A stretch of 62,428 bases of DNA. Source: Thermoplasmata archaeon. GTDB lineage: Archaea; Thermoplasmatota; Thermoplasmata; WALJ01. Made by a program: the position numbers and the translations under genes. The notes under the pieces are model-generated. The model saw nothing but the letters and a program-made list of their open reading frames with translations. It was not told where the DNA came from and ran no database searches. Location of the stretch: assembly GCA_027006785.1 (NCBI GenBank), contig JALTFR010000015.1:1-62428 (forward strand), in the 5' to 3' direction. This document shows positions 36,001 through 43,200 of the stretch, one piece after another (positions within the stretch are counted from its first letter, which is position 1; every line of letters starts with the position of its first letter).

Positions 36001-37963
36001 AATTCATGGAAATGGTGGCACATATCGTGATAGAGTATGGGTCATATGGATTGGGAACAATCCGAATGCCTCTGTAAATTCTGGAGGCATATCAAATGGA
36101 ACGTGGGGAAGAATAGCTTGGGCAGACAAGGGCGACTATAGTTCTTGGACATGCCCCGCTACTGGAACTAACACAACAATAGATGAGAACGGCGGCTCCG
36201 AAACATACAATACCAAGAGGGTCAACAGCATACAATACAGACAAAGCAGCAGCGAACTTGTCTATATATTCGAACATCTCGACTTCGATAACAATGGAGC
36301 TATAGAGGCAGTCCACAATGCTTACTGCACTTCCACAGATGGAGGTGCATCATGGTCTGCGGCACAGGACTACGACCCTGGCGGTGACTACTTCTTCTTC
36401 CCCAACATAATGGATGGCGGAAATGATTACAATGATGTGGTCTGGAGCTTCGTCTATCACAGAGGAAGCAACGGAAACGACAGAGACCTCTCATGCATGG
36501 TCTATGACGGCTCATGGGGTGGAGACTCCGGTGGAGACACAAAGGAGACAGATGTGTTGGACAATGACAACAACCTGATGTTCCCTGTTGTTGCATACGA
36601 TAAGAGCTCCGGCTCAGCAAACAGGGTCTTCTTTGCAGTCTTGGACGATACAAGCAGAAAATACCAGATAAGCGTAGGGTATCATGAAGGGAGTGTCTCG
36701 TCCGGAATCCCACCTCCCGATACTAGCAACGCGTGGGGAAATGTCAAGGGCCCATTTGCCACGGAGGTTTTAGATGTGGACTATGACAAGAGACCATTGA
36801 TGAATATGATATCCACACCCGATGATGGAGGCATGTGGATACAGTATCTAGAAAGGTCAACGCCTCTCGGAGCGAATATAAAGGCCGTATATAGCAACGA
36901 CCAGTTCGACAGCGTGTCATACTATAATATAGCATCAAATTCCTACGCAAAGGGACATCAAATGAGCTCCTCCGTAGAGATTGGAGGCACTGACTATGTC
37001 TACACCACATATCACATGAGCAAGGGAGAATTGGATAACGCTGATTACGACATATATCTGGCAGTCTATCATTCCGGATTCGAGAACGATGCCGATAACC
37101 TGCCCCCTGAAATCCTCCGGCCAGCCGTCACTCCTGCAATCTATAACTCCTCAAAAGAAGCGTATGAGATAGACCTCGGCAGGAACAGTTCCTTTGAAAT
37201 CACTGCCACAGTTGACGACACTTGGACCGGAAACAGTGGGATATCCTCTGCAGAGTGGATGGAATCCGACACAAGTGTTACAGACCCGACAAGCCTTGAC
37301 TGGGACTCGGCATCTTCCATGAATCTCACTTCACACACACCGGTGGAAAAGATATCTGCTGAACTCAGTCCTTCATGGGAAGACGACACATACCACAGGA
37401 TATGGATAAAGGCAGAGGACTCGGCAGGCAACACAGCATACACATACATTGACCTCTTCGTTTCAAGAGCGCTGACCCCTGTGGAAGTGGACTTCCAGGC
37501 CGGATGGAACCTGATATCCCTGCCGTGGCTCACATCACCGACCAACATAACAGATGCGCTCAATGGAATATCCTGGGATAGAGCGATGGTGTATGTCAAT
37601 GGCCAGTGGTACACATACAACAAGGACAGGGATGCAAAGTTCAACCTCGGATTTCCTCGGGTAGACAACACAATGGGAATGTGGGTGCATACCGCGTCAG
37701 AGGGACAACTTTCTAAGAATACATCCCCCATAACCACACAAATCTTCCTGTCAGAGGGCTGGAACCTTGTGGGTTATCCCCGCGATACCGTAAAGACAGT
37801 TGGCGATGCGCTCTCCTCATTTAACGGCACTTACGACATTGTGGAGACATACGACCCTGCGCTCGGAGATATCATAGAACTGGCAGACAGCGACAACATG
37901 GAGGTCGGAAAGGCATACTGGATTCATGTTACCTCTACAGGAACGTGGAGCGTCGAGTGGTAA
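33053..37963 (+). CDS. Secreted subtilisin-like serine peptidase (family S8) with C-terminal GWNLI module
   Basis: 1636 aa. Signal peptide (MLAMLFAVLMLIPGSSIMSG), an N-terminal propeptide-like region to about residue 285, then a subtilase domain with Asp296 in GIQDTGFDEGD, His340 in SFDHGTFSCGLIAGNG, oxyanion Asn450 in AAGNQGPQND and Ser568 in EGTSVSAPVAAGAAAV, so the catalytic set is complete. A jelly-roll domain follows (LDLKITDPNGHVYHG to GTWTVEVIGHN), then a NEW3-like domain (VTIRNYGTSTDTIDLEDN), a long beta-propeller-like region (about 900-1370), an Ig-like segment and the two-lobed module from about 1479 ending SVEW. GGAGGAAAAAAC gives a strong SD site. It lies tandem to the C11 gene, both on the plus strand. 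Confidence 0.92.
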   Translation: MDEVRKYMFYMLAMLFAVLMLIPGSSIMSGHGAAGQDMVLVDSESANLMEAMGAEIFVDYGNGFYLMKAPVGLKERIEGSDIKAVWMSEKRSIDLYPSSYRFNPSRGVPEIPSNLKGDSDIYIVQFVGPVKAEWVKKVRDCGVLVLDDLPKYAMIARMSPDTANVVRNMPEIAWVGQYEPTYKIASGIDTTGSEKKMLSVLLFRDSNENALAEYLSRSGVTVMSIQDRSLIISAQESQIPLIAGLKSVEKIEAYHPPKPLDLQADKIMHVREMWYPNYTGLGTRFIGIGQVIGIQDTGFDEGDADAGPNDLFQGPVGDRVVRYKDETSGSDPDGWHSFDHGTFSCGLIAGNGWSWEKEYGCNVDDYNWDCAEPVGGAPGAKLSIDGIMSGDSGTLQPSASYWDKEYDDGARIFSNSWGDYVGDYYAEYSAITDDECNADNTRLYIFAAGNQGPQNDTLTDTSQGKNVLCIGATENFRQEGNNGVRAERVADFSSRGGNFSDTRIKPDLVAPGTAAISLSARGQYEREGNNGGYHPYALSGIDQYDWNNKAPGQDGAPDYQWGEGTSVSAPVAAGAAAVIRQYLTDTSYSNDPNSQIIKALMINGARRLPNINYPGYDQGWGRIDVKNSILPEPPTTLQYTEDVMQDTGTWNAASDGGMSLDVSSADIPLKITLVWVDTTGKSLNRDLDLKITDPNGHVYHGNAYGTDGWTVPDETVANTADTFLGSWDRGDGYDGVNNVEQVEVRHPATGTWTVEVIGHNVPSATPFALVVRADIGSMRPQYAVNMQIPDADTLRIAPGGALELPVTIRNYGTSTDTIDLEDNVPYGLHTEYTYGGDEKTSYVLDSGEARTLIMTIRANSSLSHGAYRFHTSAISSGDSSARSVRDLKVDVIDPNERTPPTVKVTDETGNELYPAVTAFTDADGNSWVFVAYVEERPVSTDGIYGGDTVMVKYAPIGSDGMPEAWNGPYQLTKLNELPRDLRIIHGNGGTYRDRVWVIWIGNNPNASVNSGGISNGTWGRIAWADKGDYSSWTCPATGTNTTIDENGGSETYNTKRVNSIQYRQSSSELVYIFEHLDFDNNGAIEAVHNAYCTSTDGGASWSAAQDYDPGGDYFFFPNIMDGGNDYNDVVWSFVYHRGSNGNDRDLSCMVYDGSWGGDSGGDTKETDVLDNDNNLMFPVVAYDKSSGSANRVFFAVLDDTSRKYQISVGYHEGSVSSGIPPPDTSNAWGNVKGPFATEVLDVDYDKRPLMNMISTPDDGGMWIQYLERSTPLGANIKAVYSNDQFDSVSYYNIASNSYAKGHQMSSSVEIGGTDYVYTTYHMSKGELDNADYDIYLAVYHSGFENDADNLPPEILRPAVTPAIYNSSKEAYEIDLGRNSSFEITATVDDTWTGNSGISSAEWMESDTSVTDPTSLDWDSASSMNLTSHTPVEKISAELSPSWEDDTYHRIWIKAEDSAGNTAYTYIDLFVSRALTPVEVDFQAGWNLISLPWLTSPTNITDALNGISWDRAMVYVNGQWYTYNKDRDAKFNLGFPRVDNTMGMWVHTASEGQLSKNTSPITTQIFLSEGWNLVGYPRDTVKTVGDALSSFNGTYDIVETYDPALGDIIELADSDNMEVGKAYWIHVTSTGTWSVEW
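37546..37584 (+). repeat. 39-bp exact repeat shared with the C11 peptidase gene, copy 2
   Basis: Identical to 32523-32561. Both encode ITDALNGISWDRA in lobe one of the C-terminal module. The second lobes of the two genes are much less alike, so the homogenised patch is local. Confidence 0.9.
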
Positions 37964-37983
37964 ACCCATTATCTTTTCTTTTT
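37964..37983 (+). terminator. C-run/T-run terminator after the S8 peptidase gene
   Basis: ACCCATTATCTTTTCTTTTT starts directly behind the TAA. It sits just before the TATA box of tiaS (GCTATTTATC, 37996-38005), so termination and the next promoter are packed within 45 bases. Confidence 0.5.
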
Positions 37984-38024
37984 ACATTGAAAAAGGCTAT
38001 TTATCACCTCTCTTCTCGGGTACT

Positions 38025-39332
38025 GTGCCCTATATAGCAGTTGACGACACCGATTCCGTGAAAGGTATGTGCACCACCTACCTTCTGACAGAGATAATTC
38101 GCTCCTTTCCTGAACTGGATGTGATAGGATATCCCAGACTGGCGAGATTGAACCCAAATATACCTTGGAAGACGAGGGGGAATGCGGCGCTCTCCGTCCG
38201 TCTTGGAAAGGGATATGGAAAAGGTGTGAAAATAGGGGAGATAGATGGAAGGGACATCATCGTATACGAGAGGGGCAGGGAAGAGGGGGATATTGAGGAG
38301 ATATTCTCTGTTGTGAAAGGTCTTGTAGAGGAACTGGCCTTCTTCGATGACGAGAAGACGAATCCCGGGCTTGCAGTCAGCCTGAGAAGGACCTCGCAGT
38401 CGTTCTACTGGAAGGCGGTGAGAAGGGTGGTATCGCTGGACGAAGCGATAGATGAACTTGATAAGGCCGGAGCGCTCTATGCTGGCTTCAAGAACGGGAG
38501 AGGGCTGATAGGGAGCGCTGCCGCTCTCTCATGGAGGCCGAAAAAAAGAACATACGAACTTATAGCGTACCGTCACAGGGAAAGATGGGGCACTCCCAGG
38601 GAGATAGATGAGAAAAGCGTCATTGAGATGGATCGCAGATTTCCGGACACATTCGATAACTACGACTACCACAACAGATACATGGCGATAAAGCCGCACA
38701 CTCCGGGCCCGATACTATACGGCATAAGGGGGATTGGGACCGGAAGCCTTGAGAGAGCGCATAGAATGGTAAGGGGTGAAGAAGCGGAGAGGTGGCTCAT
38801 ATTCCAGAGCAACCAGGGAACGGACGACAACATCGTTGAAAGTAAGATACGGAATGTCATGGAATATGAATCTGTGAAGCTTAGGGGGAGGGTAATGTCT
38901 GAGCCCCGAACCATAGAAGGAGGGCATGTGCTCTTCAGGATATCCGATAGGACAGGTGAGATGGACTGCGCTGCCTATGAGCCCACAAAGGAATTTCGCA
39001 ATATTGTGCGCTCCCTGATACCCGGTGATGTGGTTGAACTGTACGGGGGTGTGAGATCAGAGCCCTTCACATTGAACATCGAGAAGATGAGAGTGCTCCA
39101 CCTTGAAAGGAAACTAGTAAAGGTGCATAATCCGAAATGCCCGAAATGCGGAAGGACCATGAAGTCAACGGGCAGGGACGGATATTACAGGTGCAGGGAC
39201 TGTGGTATAAAGATAAAGGGTGGCGGTGAGTACAAAGAGGTCCCGAGGGACATAAAAGAAGGCTGGTATGAGGTGCCGGTCTGCGCCAGAAGGCACCTTG
39301 CGATGCCTCTGAAGATCATGCACGGACGATGA
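38025..39332 (+). CDS. tiaS: tRNA(Ile2) 2-agmatinylcytidine synthetase TiaS
   Basis: A 435-aa enzyme that attaches agmatine to C34 of tRNA-Ile2 using ATP, so that it reads AUA. Motifs: YIAVDDTDSVKGMCTTYL at the N-terminus, IGYPRLARLNPNIPWKTRGN, then an OB-fold domain (RTIEGGHVLFRISDRTGE) and a C-terminal zinc ribbon (CPKCGRTMKS ... CRDCG). GTG 38025 is the right start: the protein then begins at the family position, and GCTATTTATC is centred 25 nt upstream; the frame extends upstream only into the S8 gene. It is convergent with fibrillarin, with a 17-base overlap of the 3' ends. ATA codons are common in this genome, so the enzyme is needed. Confidence 0.95.
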   Translation: MPYIAVDDTDSVKGMCTTYLLTEIIRSFPELDVIGYPRLARLNPNIPWKTRGNAALSVRLGKGYGKGVKIGEIDGRDIIVYERGREEGDIEEIFSVVKGLVEELAFFDDEKTNPGLAVSLRRTSQSFYWKAVRRVVSLDEAIDELDKAGALYAGFKNGRGLIGSAAALSWRPKKRTYELIAYRHRERWGTPREIDEKSVIEMDRRFPDTFDNYDYHNRYMAIKPHTPGPILYGIRGIGTGSLERAHRMVRGEEAERWLIFQSNQGTDDNIVESKIRNVMEYESVKLRGRVMSEPRTIEGGHVLFRISDRTGEMDCAAYEPTKEFRNIVRSLIPGDVVELYGGVRSEPFTLNIEKMRVLHLERKLVKVHNPKCPKCGRTMKSTGRDGYYRCRDCGIKIKGGGEYKEVPRDIKEGWYEVPVCARRHLAMPLKIMHGR

Positions 39333-39963
39333 AGGCCATGTGGTCCTTCTCGTAGTTTCCGAGGTCAACGGCATCCTCTATTGTCAAATACTCCGAAAGG
39401 TGGTCGGCGACACTCTGAAACACATTCTTCGGCCTCTCTGAGACATCTATGCTCCTGGCCTTGACCATGAGAACGCCGCGCTTTGCGTTGAAATAGCCCA
39501 TGTTCTTCAGGAATATCTCCACCTGGTCCCGCTGGGCGATGTCCTGATAGACCGTAGAAACCTGAGGCGCTATGGCGCTGTACTCCTGCGGCATTCTGGC
39601 ATTTGCGAGTATCGGCATCAGGTTTCTTCTCCCTTCGGCCACCAGAAGAAGGTCCCTGAAGGAGCGCGGGGCGAATTCCACTGCATACACATCCCTCTTC
39701 GTTATCTCGGATATGTGACTCACGGTGGTACCACTTGCGGCCCCCAGGTATAGAACCCTGTCCCGTCTCCTTATGGGCATTGATTCAAGTCCGGAATGCA
39801 GGGCAGCCACGAGTTTGCTCCTCCTAGGTTCCCACTGCCTGTATTCAACCCCGTCCTGCTTGATGAGCCTCTCACCATAGACCTGCTGTCCCGGAACAGA
39901 ATTGACAGTATAATAGTGTCTTCCGTCGTGGAAGACCCCAGGATACTTCTCACGAAACTGCAT
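39316..39963 (-). CDS. flpA: Fibrillarin-like rRNA/tRNA 2'-O-methyltransferase
   Basis: A 215-aa archaeal fibrillarin, the methyltransferase of C/D box ribonucleoproteins. Motifs: YRQWEPRRSKLVAALHSGLE, the SAM site VLYLGAASGTTVSHISEI, VYAVEFAPRSFRDLLLVAEG and YQDIAQRDQVEIFLKNM. The ATG at 39963 shares bases with the TGA of the preceding gene (TGATG), with GAGGAAGAG as SD site. Its usual partner Nop5 is not adjacent; instead a 142-aa acidic protein precedes it in the operon. Confidence 0.96.
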   Translation of the reverse strand: MQFREKYPGVFHDGRHYYTVNSVPGQQVYGERLIKQDGVEYRQWEPRRSKLVAALHSGLESMPIRRRDRVLYLGAASGTTVSHISEITKRDVYAVEFAPRSFRDLLLVAEGRRNLMPILANARMPQEYSAIAPQVSTVYQDIAQRDQVEIFLKNMGYFNAKRGVLMVKARSIDVSERPKNVFQSVADHLSEYLTIEDAVDLGNYEKDHMAFIVRA

Positions 39964-40391
39964 CACTCTTCCTCTTCATCGCCTCTGCGAGCCCAGATAT
40001 CGTCCGGGATCTCATCGTATATGCTGCTCTCTTCCTCCGGAACCGAGAAATCCTCTTCCATACGATACTGTTTCTTGCCATTGAGTATATCTGCAATCTT
40101 CTCCCTGCGAAAGATCCAGTAGTGTATCCTCCACTCCCTTCCATCGTAAAGTGTGGTCTCCTCGCGCTCTGTCGTGAGTATCTCCTCATCCTCAAGCATG
40201 TAAAATACATCCCTGTCCTGAGGTTCAAGCATATTGTCAAGGATGCGATTGTTGAATCCGAAAAGGTTCATCACATGACGGGCCATTATCTCCGCTTCCG
40301 TCTCTTCCATGCCGTGTTCCCCTATGGCATCCTTTATGACCTTTCTGAGGACATCAACGGTGAGGGTTCTTTTTCCATCTTCTACATCCAT
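39963..40391 (-). CDS. Acidic protein of unknown function upstream of fibrillarin
   Basis: 142 aa, strongly acidic, especially at the C-terminal end (RRGDEEEE). The N-terminal half is helical (LRKVIKDAIGEHGMEETEAE then IMARHVMNLFGF) and resembles a small winged-helix plan, continued by FYMLEDEEILTTEREETTLY and WRIHYWIFRREKI. It reads like the euryarchaeal conserved proteins found next to Nop/fibrillarin genes; no function assigned. CTTTATATAG at about 40429-40438 is the promoter. GTG 40400 is an alternative start. It is coupled to flpA through a TGATG junction. Confidence 0.75.
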   Translation of the reverse strand: MDVEDGKRTLTVDVLRKVIKDAIGEHGMEETEAEIMARHVMNLFGFNNRILDNMLEPQDRDVFYMLEDEEILTTEREETTLYDGREWRIHYWIFRREKIADILNGKKQYRMEEDFSVPEEESSIYDEIPDDIWARRGDEEEE

Positions 40392-40484
40392 GACATTCAC
40401 CAGCGCTGTCTACTCTTCTCTCTCCTCACTATATAAAGTTTTTCAGAGACTGTACCTCTCATGTGCTTTTTTGCATTCCGAAAA

Positions 40485-40494
40485 TTTTTTATAC
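40485..40494 (+). promoter_or_regulatory. Promoter TATA box of albA with strong leader SD
   Basis: TTTTTTATAC at 40485-40494 puts the start near 40515. The short leader holds AAAGGAGGTAA (40523-40533), the best SD site in the window, consistent with high expression of a chromatin protein. Confidence 0.6.
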
Positions 40495-40537
40495 TGCATT
40501 TCTGTAAGTAGTAGTCCCAAACAAAGGAGGTAAAACA

Positions 40538-40810
40538 ATGACAGACGAAAACACAGTGTTCGTAGGACGCAAACCTGCCATGAACTATGTTCTGGCAGTG
40601 GTAACCCAGTTCAACAGTGGGTCAGACGAGGTTGTCGTGAAAGCAAGAGGCAGGGCGATAAGTAGGGCAGTTGACGTAGCAGAGATTGTCCGCAACAGAT
40701 TTGTGCCCGAGGCCGAGGTCGCAGACATCAGGATAGCGACCGAGCCTGTAGAAGAAGAGGGAAGGACAACAAACATCTCATCGATCGAGATATCCCTCAA
40801 AAAGCCATAA
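40538..40810 (+). CDS. albA: Chromatin protein Alba
   Basis: A 90-aa Alba: [20 protein letters not shown], then [20 protein letters not shown] and RNRF, with the IEISLKKP end. Length and all key blocks match the archaeal DNA/RNA-binding family. The Lys in GRKPAMNY corresponds to the acetylated, DNA-contacting lysine of Sulfolobus Alba. Single gene with its own strong promoter and a terminator directly behind. Confidence 0.97.
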   Translation: MTDENTVFVGRKPAMNYVLAVVTQFNSGSDEVVVKARGRAISRAVDVAEIVRNRFVPEAEVADIRIATEPVEEEGRTTNISSIEISLKKP

Positions 40811-40812
40811 AC

Positions 40813-40836
40813 ACCCCCCTTTCTTTCTATTTTTTG
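40813..40836 (+). terminator. C-run/T-run terminator after albA
   Basis: CCCCCCTTTCTTTCTATTTT then TT, starting five bases behind the TAA. A six-C run and six-T run, no stem. Confidence 0.6.
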
Positions 40837-40890
40837 ATACACACCCGACAGGCTTAATTACCGGTTTATGATGTACTGAGAGGTGATTGA

Positions 40891-41601
40891 TTGAAAGAGA
40901 TTGCCAGAGGAAAGGCCAAGACCCTGTATGAGTATGACGGAGACCACTACCTGATAGAGTTCAGAGACGACATAACCGCCTTCGATTCGGTAAAGCACGA
41001 TATCGTGGGCGATAAAGGATATTACAACGCACAGATATCGGCGAAACTCTTTGAACTGCTTGAAAATAATGGAGTGCCAACGCACTATGTGAAGATGCTT
41101 GAACCGAACAAAATGCTGGTGAAAAAGGTGGATATAGTACCTCTTGAGGTCATCGCCCGAAACATAGCTACGGGGTCAATCGTGCGCAACTATCCGTTCA
41201 AGGAAGGCACAGTCTTCGAGAGACCTATAGTCATGCTGGACTACAAGGACGATGCATACCACGACCCCCTGATGAACGATGACATGATACTGGCCATGGG
41301 CCTTACAACAGAGGAGGAACTGGCGAAGATAAAGGAAATGGCTCTCCGTGTCAACGATGTCCTGAAAAATTACTTCGAGTCCGTAGGCATACTGCTCCCG
41401 GATTTCAAGATAGAGATCGGCAGAGACGGTGAGGGAAAGCTGGTGGTGGCCGACGAGATATCTCCGGATTCCTGTAGGCTCTGGGACATGGAGACGAAGA
41501 AGTCACTGGACAAGGACAACTACCGCTTCGACAAGGGCGATGTCCTGGCAGCCTACAAAGAGGTCTACCGCAGGATGTTCGGAGAACTCCCCGGCGAGTG
41601 A
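40891..41601 (+). CDS. purC: Phosphoribosylaminoimidazole-succinocarboxamide synthase
   Basis: A 236-aa SAICAR synthetase of purine biosynthesis. Motifs: KEIARGKAKTLYEYDGDHYL, EFRDDITAFDSVKHDIV, PLEVIARNIATGSIVRNYPF, ADEISPDSCRLWDMETKKSL and DKDNYRFDKGD. The start is a TTG directly behind GAGGTGATTGA, which gives a good SD site and the family's normal N-terminus. It is followed one base after its stop by an M50-family protease gene. No other pur genes are nearby. Confidence 0.96.
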   Translation: MKEIARGKAKTLYEYDGDHYLIEFRDDITAFDSVKHDIVGDKGYYNAQISAKLFELLENNGVPTHYVKMLEPNKMLVKKVDIVPLEVIARNIATGSIVRNYPFKEGTVFERPIVMLDYKDDAYHDPLMNDDMILAMGLTTEEELAKIKEMALRVNDVLKNYFESVGILLPDFKIEIGRDGEGKLVVADEISPDSCRLWDMETKKSLDKDNYRFDKGDVLAAYKEVYRRMFGELPGE

Positions 41602-41602
41602 C

Positions 41603-42247
41603 ATGTGGGCTGAACCGACATACAAATCCAGAGGGCTCTTCAGTTTCAGCCGAAAGGAAATGCATGACATACTGATATCCATAGCAGTGCTGACGATATC
41701 CTTCGGGATAGCCTTCTCGGGAGGTGCCGGAAAGGCCATGCAGGACCCGTATTTCTTCATGGTCTACACACTGCCGGTGGCCTTCCTCTCGGTGTTCACC
41801 GCATTCTTTCTCCACGAGATGGGGCATCGAATAATGGCGAGAAAATACGGCTGCTGGTCTGAGTTCAGGATGTGGGAGAAGGGACTTCTTCTTGCCTTTG
41901 TAACAGCTCTGCTCGGTTTTGTCTTCGCAGCCCCCGGAGCAGTCTATATCTCGGGTATGATAAGCAGGAAGCAGAACGGAATAATCAGCGCTGCAGGTCC
42001 GATGACAAATGCCCTCATCGCTTTCAGTATGATGGCCCTCGCCATCTTCACAACGCCCTTCGTGGCAGGCATAGCGCTCTTCGTCGCCTGGATAAACATA
42101 TTCCTCGCAGGTTTCAACCTCATACCTTTTCCGCCCCTCGACGGGTACAAGGTCTTCCGCTGGGGAATCATTCCATATCTTGGGATGGTAGCGCTCATAA
42201 TCGCACTCTATGTGGCTCTTGGGTATATGAGAATCCTATTCCTGTAG
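41603..42247 (+). CDS. Membrane zinc metalloprotease, M50/site-2 protease-like
   Basis: A 214-aa polytopic protein with the zinc motif HEMGH (His71, Glu72, His75) in a membrane helix (SVFTAFFLHEMGHRIMARKY) and the second motif FNLIPFPPLDGYKVFRWG. The Asp of PPLDG completes the metal site. It has about six helices and no PDZ domain, like small archaeal M50 members. Substrate unknown. The ATG lies one base behind the purC stop; the two are surely cotranscribed. The stop overlaps the convergent amidotransferase by 12 bases. Confidence 0.9.
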   Translation: MWAEPTYKSRGLFSFSRKEMHDILISIAVLTISFGIAFSGGAGKAMQDPYFFMVYTLPVAFLSVFTAFFLHEMGHRIMARKYGCWSEFRMWEKGLLLAFVTALLGFVFAAPGAVYISGMISRKQNGIISAAGPMTNALIAFSMMALAIFTTPFVAGIALFVAWINIFLAGFNLIPFPPLDGYKVFRWGIIPYLGMVALIIALYVALGYMRILFL

Positions 42248-43042
42248 GCTCTCCATTTTAAAGGAGCCGTTCCTTTCAGCTATCAGGAGCTTTCCATCCC
42301 CTATGGGCTTCCAGTCATCCATGGAGGTTCGCTCCGATGCGATGGCGAACATTCCTTTCTTTCTCAGGTACTGCATCTGGTAATATGGGCGGTCCTTGTA
42401 GCAGAGGCTGTTCTTTCCCTTTCCGTCATACTTGCAAAAGGCATATATCCGCCCCCCGTCGGATAGGACCATATTCAGAGCACTGAAAGGTGCTCCGGAC
42501 CTCTCATCTTCAGGAATTTCCTTCCAGACATCGTATAAGTGCGCTATGACCGCTTTTATTGCCTCTTTCACATCTCCTTTTTCTTTGATATACTTCATAA
42601 GAAGCCAGAAGTATATTTCGCTGTCGTTCATTCCCCGGACCTTCTCGCCCCATTTTCCGAGAGATGCTTTCACCCTGTCCGGATGGTTTATCTGGCCGTT
42701 ATGGGCAAAGGACCAGTTCTCAAAGACGAACGGCTGGGTGTTCTCATATGAGCCCAGTTCTTCCGGAGGGAGCCCCATCGGGTTGCTGGCTTTTCTTATG
42801 TGTGCGATTGTTATCCGATGCTCATCGCCGCTTTTTGACATGAACAGCTCCTTCTCCTCGAATACGGGGTTCGGGCTCTTGAATATCTCGAGTTCCGGGC
42901 CGTACCATACAATTCCCCAGCCATCCTTCTGAAGCTTATCGGGACGGGCAGTGCTCTGATTGAGAAGTGAACATCTGTCAGATACAAGAAAATCGTGCGG
43001 GGAGCAGTTATCTGCAGAGATGCAGGCGAATATTCTGCACAT
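42236..43042 (-). CDS. Class II glutamine amidotransferase (YafJ/Gat-type)
   Basis: A 268-aa Ntn-fold amidotransferase. The start MCRIFACISADN puts Cys2 at the mature N-terminus, the required nucleophile. Other marks are QKDGWGIVWYGPELEIF, TIAHIRKASNPMG, SFAHNGQINHPDRVKASLGK, GMNDSEIYFWLLM and FAIASERTSMDDW. Substrate of the ammonia transfer is unknown; relatives such as YafJ stand alone and EgtC acts as gamma-glutamyl amidase. A TATA box (GATTTTTTATC, 43064-43074) is centred about 26 nt before ATG 43042, so the message is leaderless and longer readings are excluded. An ATG two codons upstream would destroy the Cys2 arrangement. Confidence 0.88.
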   Translation of the reverse strand: MCRIFACISADNCSPHDFLVSDRCSLLNQSTARPDKLQKDGWGIVWYGPELEIFKSPNPVFEEKELFMSKSGDEHRITIAHIRKASNPMGLPPEELGSYENTQPFVFENWSFAHNGQINHPDRVKASLGKWGEKVRGMNDSEIYFWLLMKYIKEKGDVKEAIKAVIAHLYDVWKEIPEDERSGAPFSALNMVLSDGGRIYAFCKYDGKGKNSLCYKDRPYYQMQYLRKKGMFAIASERTSMDDWKPIGDGKLLIAERNGSFKMESLQE

Positions 43043-43200
43043 ACACATGACAGAGAGAACGGAGATAAAAAATCTTGCTACTGCTTGCGAAGGGAGCAAG
43101 AGAAAGCACATATGGAAAAACATTAAACGACCATCCATGCTAGGAGAGAAGAGCGCCACCGCAAAAATTATGACTGCTCTATAAAAAAGAAAAGATGGAG

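Noticed and set aside
37926-38024. N-terminal extension of TiaS reading back into the S8 peptidase gene
   Set aside because: The extension overlaps the S8 3' end and terminator, and the conserved N-terminus starts directly behind GTG 38025.
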